A DNA stretch of 64,000 nt from Nisaea sp. (lineage in GTDB: Bacteria; Pseudomonadota; Alphaproteobacteria; Thalassobaculales; Thalassobaculaceae), in the NCBI RefSeq assembly GCF_017640745.1, contig NZ_JAEPQA010000002.1, positions 124,001 through 188,000 on the forward strand, written 5' to 3'. The notes under the pieces are model-generated. The model saw only the letters and a program-made list of their open reading frames with translations. It was not told where the DNA came from and searched no databases. Of the stretch, positions 40,265 to 49,659 are shown piece after piece. The stretch's first letter is position 1. Each line of letters begins with the position of its first letter. A program made the position numbers and the translations under genes.

Positions 40265-41809
40265 ATGGCGGAAAACGCCGGGGCGGCGCGTTTCTACAAC
40301 GCGGCCGAGGATCTGATCGGCCGTAATCTCGCGGCCGGGCGGGGGGACAAGGTTGCCGTCATCGACGGCAGCGGCAGCTATACCTACAAACAACTCTCCG
40401 ACCGGGTGGAGCGGTTCGCCAATGCGCTCCGGGCTGCGGGCATCCGGCGCGAGCAGCGGGTGGTTCTCGCCCTGCATGATACGATCGATTTCCCGACCGC
40501 CTTTCTCGGCGCGATCCGTGCCGGAGTCATTCCGGTGCCGGTCAATACAAGGCTGGCGGCGCGCGACTATGCCTTCATCCTCGAGGATTCCCGCGCAGAG
40601 GCGCTGTTTGTTTCCGCCAATCTGAAAGACGGCGTTCTTGCCGAGGCGAAAGCCCCGCAGCTTGTGGTGGTCTCCGGCGGGGATGCCGGCGGGCAAACCG
40701 GCTTCGCGGATTTCCTGGCGACGCCCGGCAGCGACACCGCGCCGGCGGAGACGGTGCCGGACGACATGTGCTTCTGGCTCTATACCTCCGGTACGACTGG
40801 CATGCCGAAAGGCGCCGTGCATCTTCATTCACACCTCCTCGCCACGGCCGACCTCTACGCCGTCCCGACCCTCGGGATCTCCGAGAGCGATACCGTCTAT
40901 TCCGCCGCGAAACTGTTCTTCGCCTACGGGCTCGGCAATGCGCTGACCTTTCCCTTCGCAGTCGGGGCGACGACGATCCTGCTCGAAGGGCCGCCGGACC
41001 CCGCGTCGGTCTCGCGCATTCTGCGCGAACAGAAACCGACCATCTTCTTCGGTGTGCCGACGCTCTACGGCATGCTGCTCGCCTCCAAGGACCTGCCGGG
41101 CGAAGGCGAGCACGCGATGCGGCTCTGCGTGTCCGCCGGCGAGGCCCTGCCGGAAGAGTTGCTGAACCGCTGGCGCAAGCGCGTCGGCCCGGAAATCCTT
41201 GACGGGCTCGGCAGCACGGAGATGCTGCACATCTTCCTCTCTAACCGGGCGGGCGAGGTTTATCCCGGCAGTTCCGGCAAGGCGGTGCCTGGGTACGAGC
41301 TCCGGCTCGTCAATGACGAGGGCGGGCTCTGCGCACCTGGTGAGATGGGGATTCTGGAAGTTTCCGGTCCGACCTCGGCGATCATGTACTGGAACCAGCG
41401 CGCCAAGAGCGTCGACACCTTCCGCGGTCCCTGGACGCGGACCGGTGACAAGTACGTCGCGGACGAGCACGGCGTCTATACCTATTGCGGCCGTAATGAC
41501 GACATGATGAAGGTCGGCGGGATCTATGTCTCGCCCTTCGAGGTCGAAGGGGCACTGCTGAAGCACGAGGCGGTGCTGGAGGCGGCCGTGGTCGGCCATC
41601 CCGACCATGACGGCCTGATCAAGCCGAAAGCCTATGTGGTGCTCGTCGAAGGCATGACCGAGAGCGCGGAACTGACCGAAAGCCTGACGGCGTTCGTCAA
41701 GGCCGACCTGGCAGCCTACAAGTATCCGCGCTGGATCGTCTTCACCGAAACGCTGCCGAAAACGGCGACGGGCAAGATCCAGCGCTTCAAGCTCCGGGAA
41801 ACCGCCTGA
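40265..41809 (+). CDS. Benzoate-CoA ligase family protein
   Basis: AMP-binding YTSGTTGMPKGAVHLHSH; FFGVPTLYGMLL, GLGSTEMLHIFLSNRAGEVYPGSSGKAVPGYELRLV typical of benzoate-CoA ligases; PKTATGKIQRFKLR. Confidence 0.9.
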   Translation: MAENAGAARFYNAAEDLIGRNLAAGRGDKVAVIDGSGSYTYKQLSDRVERFANALRAAGIRREQRVVLALHDTIDFPTAFLGAIRAGVIPVPVNTRLAARDYAFILEDSRAEALFVSANLKDGVLAEAKAPQLVVVSGGDAGGQTGFADFLATPGSDTAPAETVPDDMCFWLYTSGTTGMPKGAVHLHSHLLATADLYAVPTLGISESDTVYSAAKLFFAYGLGNALTFPFAVGATTILLEGPPDPASVSRILREQKPTIFFGVPTLYGMLLASKDLPGEGEHAMRLCVSAGEALPEELLNRWRKRVGPEILDGLGSTEMLHIFLSNRAGEVYPGSSGKAVPGYELRLVNDEGGLCAPGEMGILEVSGPTSAIMYWNQRAKSVDTFRGPWTRTGDKYVADEHGVYTYCGRNDDMMKVGGIYVSPFEVEGALLKHEAVLEAAVVGHPDHDGLIKPKAYVVLVEGMTESAELTESLTAFVKADLAAYKYPRWIVFTETLPKTATGKIQRFKLRETA

Positions 41810-41839
41810 ACGGGCGGTTCCCCGGTCCGGTGATCGGGA

Positions 41840-42052
41840 TCAGTGCTTCGGGGCCGGCTTGATGGTGGGCTCGAAGCTGACCTTTTTCTGCATCACGGCA
41901 TGCAGGTCGAACAGCGTCGCGATACCGCGGCCGACCATCTTCAGGGCTTCGTGGACGGCCTTGGACCGTTCCGCCCGGCCGGCGGCCATGTAGCGTTCGA
42001 TATCGGCGTGATTGATGATCTGACGTTCGATCTTTGGGCTCTTCGCAGTCAT
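41840..42052 (-). CDS. Small protein (70 aa), unknown; paralogue-like to 42245..42439
   Basis: ATG preceded by AGGAG; MTAKSPKIERQIINHADIERYMAAGRAERSKAVHEALKMVGRGIATLF. Confidence 0.65.
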   Translation of the reverse strand: MTAKSPKIERQIINHADIERYMAAGRAERSKAVHEALKMVGRGIATLFDLHAVMQKKVSFEPTIKPAPKH

Positions 42053-42244
42053 TACAGTGCTCCTGTCTAAAGGCGCGCCCGGTTGTTGTTGCTGCTTGGC
42101 TTCTGCGTTTCCCACGATCGGAATGTAACCGAACGGGTTCCGGGTTTCCATGTTGCATTGCAGCAAAGATGGCATGCGAAATCGGAATGTTTCAGATATA
42201 AAGCATTCGCGTTCTGCATGAGTGCCGCAAGCGGTCCGGAGGGC

Positions 42245-42439
42245 CTAGCAGCTGCAGTTCGGGCAGCGTCCGTTGATCGCAATGCGGCTCATGTTCTCGC
42301 GCCATTCGAAGTGTTTCCGGACGAGAGCGGAGAAGCCGGAGAGAACCGCCCAGAAAGCTTCGGAGCGTTCCCGCTTGCCGGCGGCGATGCCGGAGGCGAT
42401 TTCGGCGTTAGTCGGAGTTCTCAGCTCGGATCGGGTCAT
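42245..42439 (-). CDS. Small protein (64 aa), unknown, C-terminal CPNCSC
   Basis: ATG preceded by GGAGAAAAGAG; MTRSELRTPTNAEIASGIAAGKRERSEAFWAVLSGF shares I-x3-AAG-x2-ERS-x-A with the neighbour. Confidence 0.6.
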   Translation of the reverse strand: MTRSELRTPTNAEIASGIAAGKRERSEAFWAVLSGFSALVRKHFEWRENMSRIAINGRCPNCSC

Positions 42440-42769
42440 CTCTTTTCTCCATGAACCGGTGATGAGAAGAAGATAATCGTTCCTTCGAGGGAGAGAATTA
42501 ACTATTCAGCCATCAAATTAGTGCAATTTATGCATCAATAAAAAGGCCGAGAGAACTTTTATGGCCAATTTTTCTATATTTTGTGCGGTGATCGGTCGAT
42601 TTGGTCTCGAAAAGTGAACAGTCATTGCCCGGTGGATTTCTCCCCGGTGTCCGGTCTTTGACCTGCCGGAGCGAGAGTCAGGCCGCGATCCGCCGCAACG
42701 CAGCCATTCGGAAGCGCGTTTTGCATCGACAAAAAACGCCGAAGGCCCTAAAAACCGCCGCACTGTTCG

Positions 42770-42835
42770 GCCGGTGAGGCTTCCCGCACCGGCAGGACCC
42801 ATTCGAGCCGGTACGGCTTCCTGTGCCGGCAGGAA
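42770..42835 (+). ncRNA. Tandem covarying hairpin element in the leader of the queuosine operon (cis-regulatory RNA candidate)
   Basis: Two 29-nt units (23/29 identical by eye) with period 37: GCCGGTG-aggcttcccg-CACCGGC and GCCGGTAC-ggcttcct-GTGCCGGC, both followed by AGGA; next gene ATG at 42853. Confidence 0.5.
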
Positions 42836-42852
42836 CAGAAAGGAGCTCTTCG

Positions 42853-43428
42853 ATGAGCACTTCCGACACGGCCGTTTTCGGCCGCACCGGGCTGATCGCC
42901 GGCATGACCGCCATGGGCATCGTCGTCCTGGTCTCCAACATCGCGGTCAATTACCCGATCAACGACTGGCTGACCTGGGGCGCGCTGACCTACCCGATCG
43001 CCTTCCTGGTGACCGATCTTGTGAACCGCATCTTCGGTCCGGGCCCGGCCCGCAAGGTCGTCTATGCCGGCTTCGCGCTCGGCGTCGCCCTGTCGCTCTG
43101 GTTCGCCGACCAGCGCATCGCGCTCGCCTCCGGCACCGCGTTCCTGACCGCGCAGCTGCTCGACATCTGGGTCTTCGACAAGTTGCGCCGGCAGAGCTGG
43201 TGGAAGGCGCCGCTGGTTTCTTCGCTGCTGTCCTCGGCGCTCGATACCGCGCTCTTCTTCTCCCTCGCCTTCTACGCCACGGGCCTGCCCTGGGTGACCT
43301 GGGCGATCGGCGATTACGGCGCGAAGCTTGCCATGGCGGCGGTGCTGCTGGTTCCCTTCCGGGCCTTCATCGCCGTCCTGCCGCAGCGCTTCCAGCGGAA
43401 TGAGCCGGCGGCGGACGTCGCCGGGTAA
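42853..43428 (+). CDS. Queuosine precursor transporter (YhhQ/VUT family)
   Basis: LVSNIAVNYPINDWLTWGALTYPIAFLVTDLVNRIFGPGPARKVVYAGF; start of queA-tgt-queG operon; SD AAAGGAG. Confidence 0.9.
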   Translation: MSTSDTAVFGRTGLIAGMTAMGIVVLVSNIAVNYPINDWLTWGALTYPIAFLVTDLVNRIFGPGPARKVVYAGFALGVALSLWFADQRIALASGTAFLTAQLLDIWVFDKLRRQSWWKAPLVSSLLSSALDTALFFSLAFYATGLPWVTWAIGDYGAKLAMAAVLLVPFRAFIAVLPQRFQRNEPAADVAG

Positions 43429-43437
43429 CCAGTGCCC

Positions 43438-45602
<2,165 letters not shown>

Positions 45603-45612
45603 CGGAGCGCGG

Positions 45613-46755
45613 ATGGAGCCGGAACGGCGGATCAAACCAGAGCAGCGCATCAAGGACGAGGCGGCCGCCATCGGGTTTTCCGCTGTCGGCATCACCTCCG
45701 CCGAGGTTGGCACCCGCGAACAGGACCGGCTCCGCGAGTTCGTCTCGAACGGCGAACATGGCGACATGGCCTGGATGGAAACCCATCTGGAGCGCCGCAT
45801 CGCGCCGAAGGCGATCTGGGAAGGTGCGCGCTCGGTCGTCGTGCTGACCCAGAATTACGGCCCCGATCACGATCCGATGGAGAACCTCGCGGCGGCGGAT
45901 CGTGCGAACATCTCCGTCTATGCCCGCAACAAGGACTATCACGACCTCATCAAGAAGCGCCTGAAGCGCCTCGCTCGCTGGATGGTCGAGCAATATGGCT
46001 GCGAGGTGAAGGTCTTCGTCGACACCGCGCCGGTGTTGGAGAAACCGCTCGCCGCGCAAGCCGGGCTCGGCTGGCAGGGCAAGCACACCAACATGGTCTC
46101 GCGCGAACACGGCTCCTGGGTCTTCCTCGGCGAGGTCTTCACCGACATGGAGCTGGCGCCGGACGCTCCCGAGAGCGACCGTTGCGGCAATTGCACCCGC
46201 TGCCTCGATATCTGCCCGACAAACGCCTTCCCGCGGCCCTACGCGCTCGACGCGCGGCGCTGCATCTCCTACCTGACGATCGAGCACAAGGGGCACATTC
46301 CCGAGGAATTCCGGGAGGCGATGGGGAACCGTATCTATGGCTGCGACGACTGTCTCGCAGTCTGTCCCTGGAACAAGTTCGCGGAAACCTCGGCGGAGGC
46401 GGCCTTCGCCGCGAGGCACGATCTCGACCTGCCGCCGCTCGCGGAGTTTCTCGGTCTCGATGACGAGGCGTTCCGTGCACGGTTCAGCGGCTCGCCCATC
46501 AAGCGGATCGGCCGCGACCGGTTCCTGCGCAATGTTCTGATCGCCTGCGGGAACAGCGGGGACGTCTCTCTGCTGCCGGCTGTCGAAGCGCTGAGATCCG
46601 ATGGCGCCCCGATTGTCAGGGCGATGGCGGTCTGGGCGCTGGGACGCCTCACGGAACGTGATGCCTTCCTTGCCTTGCGCGAGGCTGCGCTCGGCAGCGA
46701 GGAGGATCCGGAGGTTCTCAAGGAATGGGATAAAAAAGGGACGGTCCGTCCCTAG
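45613..46755 (+). CDS. queG: Epoxyqueuosine reductase
   Basis: Two 4Fe-4S motifs CGNCTRCLDICPTNAF and CDDCLAVCPWNKF. Confidence 0.96.
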   Translation: MEPERRIKPEQRIKDEAAAIGFSAVGITSAEVGTREQDRLREFVSNGEHGDMAWMETHLERRIAPKAIWEGARSVVVLTQNYGPDHDPMENLAAADRANISVYARNKDYHDLIKKRLKRLARWMVEQYGCEVKVFVDTAPVLEKPLAAQAGLGWQGKHTNMVSREHGSWVFLGEVFTDMELAPDAPESDRCGNCTRCLDICPTNAFPRPYALDARRCISYLTIEHKGHIPEEFREAMGNRIYGCDDCLAVCPWNKFAETSAEAAFAARHDLDLPPLAEFLGLDDEAFRARFSGSPIKRIGRDRFLRNVLIACGNSGDVSLLPAVEALRSDGAPIVRAMAVWALGRLTERDAFLALREAALGSEEDPEVLKEWDKKGTVRP

Positions 46756-46775
46756 ATAGCGCTAACGAGCGAGCA

Positions 46776-46799
46776 ATTGCGGGAGCTTTGTCTCGCAAT
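46776..46799. terminator. Hairpin between convergent queG and PAS gene
   Basis: ATTGCGGGA-gctttg-TCTCGCAAT, 9-bp stem with one wobble; no clear T-tract. Confidence 0.35.
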
Positions 46800-47266
46800 C
46801 ACCAGTTCGGGAACATCGCGAGAAACACCTGATCCGCGCCCCGTTGTCTGTTCTCGGCAACGGGCATCAGCAGTTTCGTCGCGGTACGGTACTTCTTCTG
46901 ATAGATCCGCACGCTGTCGATCGTGGGCGTGGCCGTGGAGTGAACCTCTGCAAGTTCCTCCAGGAACGTTGATCCGAAGGACTGGTCGACGTCCGATGCC
47001 CACCGGCCGGTCCAGTCCTGCCCGGTCATCTCGGTGATAAGCGTGCCTTCCAGCCGGTTTTTGAAATCACCGCGAACAGGGTCGTATTGGTAGATGCTGA
47101 TAAAGCCCAGCCACTCGCGCAGCGCATACGGATTGAACATCGTGCGGTCAGGAACGGGATTGTCCCCACGAGACGTATACCAGTAAGCGAGCAGAGGGAG
47201 TGCGCGTGAGCTCATCTGCTCCCGAAAGCTCGTGGCTGTGGTTTCGAGAAGGGCGGTGTTCATCAT
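46799..47266 (-). CDS. PAS_5-type single-domain protein
   Basis: LPLLAYWYTSRGDNPVPDRTMFNPYALREWLGFISIYQYDPVRGDFKNRLEGTLITEMTGQDWTGRW. Confidence 0.7.
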   Translation of the reverse strand: MMNTALLETTATSFREQMSSRALPLLAYWYTSRGDNPVPDRTMFNPYALREWLGFISIYQYDPVRGDFKNRLEGTLITEMTGQDWTGRWASDVDQSFGSTFLEELAEVHSTATPTIDSVRIYQKKYRTATKLLMPVAENRQRGADQVFLAMFPNW

Positions 47267-47486
47267 GCTGGCTCTGCTTTGCCGAATGGGCCCTGTCCTG
47301 GCGATAAAAGACCTGGCAAGTGTGAGGACTGACGCGTCGAGAGAGGCTGACCGTTGGAACGCTTCTTCTATGGGGATTCCGCTAAAATTTTATTAATCTG
47401 AGCGAAGCCGCTCGCTGCGCGGCTGTGGCGCTGGCCTTTTCATGCGGCTAGACTCCTGAAATCTGAAATTTGCGTTTGTCCAAACG

Positions 47487-48908
47487 ATGTCCCCTGAAGA
47501 ATTCCGCCGCCACGCTCACAGCTTCGTCGACTGGATGGCCGATTACATGGAATCGGTCGAGCAGTACCCGGTACGGGCGCAGACAGCGCCGGGGGATATT
47601 GCCGCCACGCTTCCCGACCTGCCGCCGGAAGAGGGCGAGGCGATGGAGCGGATCTTCGAGGATTTCAAATCCGACGTGATTCCCGGGATCACCCATTGGC
47701 AGCATCCCCGCTTCTTCGCCTATTTCCCGGCCAACAGCTCGCCGCCGTCCGTGCTGGCGGAAATGCTGACCGCGACCCTTGGCGCGCAATGCATGCTCTG
47801 GCAGACCAGTCCGGCGGCGACCGAGATGGAAACCAAAGCGCTCGACTGGCTCCGGCAGATGACCGGGCTGCCGGAAGGGCTCACCGGCGTGATCCAGGAT
47901 TCGGCTTCAGGCGCCATACTCTGCGCGCTGCTGACCGCCCGCGAGAAAGCAACCGGCTGGAAGGCGAACGAGAAAGGGCTCGGCGCGCAGCCCAAACTTA
48001 CCGTCTACACCTCGAACCAGACCCATTCGGCGACAGAGAAGAATGTGAAGATCATCGGTCTGGGACGGGAAAATCTCCGTCTGATCGATGTCGACGAGAA
48101 CTTCGCGCTGCGCCCGGATCTGCTGCAAGCGCAGATCGAGGCCGATATCGCCGCCGGCTGTGTTCCGGCGTGCGTGGTGGCCTCGGTCGGGGCGACGGGC
48201 GTCGGTGCCGTGGATCCGCTCCGCGCGATCGGGGAAATCTGCGAGCGGCACAACATCTTCCTGCATGTCGACGCCGCCTGGGCCGGCACCGCCTGGCTCC
48301 TCCCGGAACAGCGCTGGATGCTGGACGGGATCGAATATGCCGACAGCCTGGTCTTCAATCCGCACAAATGGATGCTGACCAATTTCGATTGCTCGGCACA
48401 TTTCGTGAAGGATCCGGACGCCCTGATCCGAACGCTCTCGATCCTGCCGGAATTCCTGAAGAGCCGGGAGCAGGGCCAGATCATCGACTACCGCGACTGG
48501 AGCGTGCCGCTCGGCCGCCGGTTCCGCGCTCTGAAGCTCTGGATGGTAATCCGCTCCTACGGCGCCAACGGTCTGCGCGAGATTGTGCGGCGCCACATCG
48601 AGCTCGCTGCCGAACTTGAAAGCTGGATCGCCGCCGAGCCCGATTTCGAGATCGTCGCGCCGCGGTCGCTCGCGCTGATCAATTTCCGCTTCCGGCCCGA
48701 AGCCATGCCGGAGGGCGAGGAACTCGACCGCCTGAACGGGACGCTGCTGCAGCGGATCAATGACGATGGACGGATCTATCTCACGCAGAACAAGGTGCGC
48801 GGCCGGGCCGCGATCCGCTTCTCCATCGGGCAGACCAACACGGAGCGCCGCCATGTCGCGGAAGGCTGGGATGTGGTGACGGAAATCGCCCGCGATCTGC
48901 ATCGCTGA
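47487..48908 (+). CDS. Group II PLP-dependent decarboxylase (aromatic-L-amino-acid decarboxylase family)
   Basis: GITHWQHPRFFAYFPANSSPPSVLAEML, HVDAAWAGTAWL, FNPHKWMLTNFDCS (PLP lysine). Confidence 0.93.
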   Translation: MSPEEFRRHAHSFVDWMADYMESVEQYPVRAQTAPGDIAATLPDLPPEEGEAMERIFEDFKSDVIPGITHWQHPRFFAYFPANSSPPSVLAEMLTATLGAQCMLWQTSPAATEMETKALDWLRQMTGLPEGLTGVIQDSASGAILCALLTAREKATGWKANEKGLGAQPKLTVYTSNQTHSATEKNVKIIGLGRENLRLIDVDENFALRPDLLQAQIEADIAAGCVPACVVASVGATGVGAVDPLRAIGEICERHNIFLHVDAAWAGTAWLLPEQRWMLDGIEYADSLVFNPHKWMLTNFDCSAHFVKDPDALIRTLSILPEFLKSREQGQIIDYRDWSVPLGRRFRALKLWMVIRSYGANGLREIVRRHIELAAELESWIAAEPDFEIVAPRSLALINFRFRPEAMPEGEELDRLNGTLLQRINDDGRIYLTQNKVRGRAAIRFSIGQTNTERRHVAEGWDVVTEIARDLHR

Positions 48909-48926
48909 AACAGGGAGCGAAATCTC

Positions 48927-49607
48927 ATGGCGTTGTACGGAACCGGCATGCTCATGACCTTCACCGAGGTCGCACCGGAAGACGAAGCCGAATTCAACGA
49001 GTGGTACAATCGCGAGCATATCGACGAGCGGGTCTGGATGCCGGGTTTCCATCGGGCGCGGCGCTATGTTGCGGTCGATCCCGATGCGCGCGTGAAGTAT
49101 TTCGCCAGCTACGAGACCGGCAAGGTCTCCGATCTCGCCGACCCGGAATACATGGCCCGGCTCGCAGAGCAGACCGCCTGGAGCCAGAAGGTCATGGCCG
49201 GCTTTACCAAGTTCGACCGCCTGACCGCGTCGATCACCGTCGACAGGACCCACGGCTTCACCGGTTGGCTGGGCGTCACCCGATTCTTCCCGGAAGCGCC
49301 GGCGATGAAGCGTCTTCGCGACATGCTTGGAGAGACGGTATTGCCCAAGCTTGGTTCTCAGCCGGATATGCTCGGCGGCTGTCTCGCTGAGAACGATATC
49401 GACGTTTCAAATACAGGCCTTAAGGCGCAGGGCAAACCGGTTCCGCCGGGGCAGACACCCGAATGGGTGATCCTGCTCGACGGCGCGACCGAAGCCGCGG
49501 TGCGAGAGGCAAACCGAGGATTGTCCGAGGCGCTCGGTGATGCAGGGGTTTCGGCACCCGGTCTCGATCAGACCGTCTACAGTTTTCTCTTTGGGAACAA
49601 TCGCTAA
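48927..49607 (+). CDS. DUF4286-like / dimeric alpha-beta barrel protein
   Basis: MLMTFTEVAPEDEAEFNEWYNREHIDERVWMPGFHRARRYVA. Confidence 0.6.
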   Translation: MALYGTGMLMTFTEVAPEDEAEFNEWYNREHIDERVWMPGFHRARRYVAVDPDARVKYFASYETGKVSDLADPEYMARLAEQTAWSQKVMAGFTKFDRLTASITVDRTHGFTGWLGVTRFFPEAPAMKRLRDMLGETVLPKLGSQPDMLGGCLAENDIDVSNTGLKAQGKPVPPGQTPEWVILLDGATEAAVREANRGLSEALGDAGVSAPGLDQTVYSFLFGNNR

Positions 49608-49659
49608 GCAGAGGGTGTCTTTGCTTGAGCCGAGTCCGATGGACGCGTAACGTGAGATA

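Noticed and set aside
42770-42835. Tandem hairpins interpreted as an intrinsic terminator or an H-type preQ1-like pseudoknot
   Set aside because: No U-tract follows either hairpin, and a loop-to-tail pseudoknot would need to cross an 8-bp stem with no connecting nucleotides; kept instead as alternative-hairpin element.
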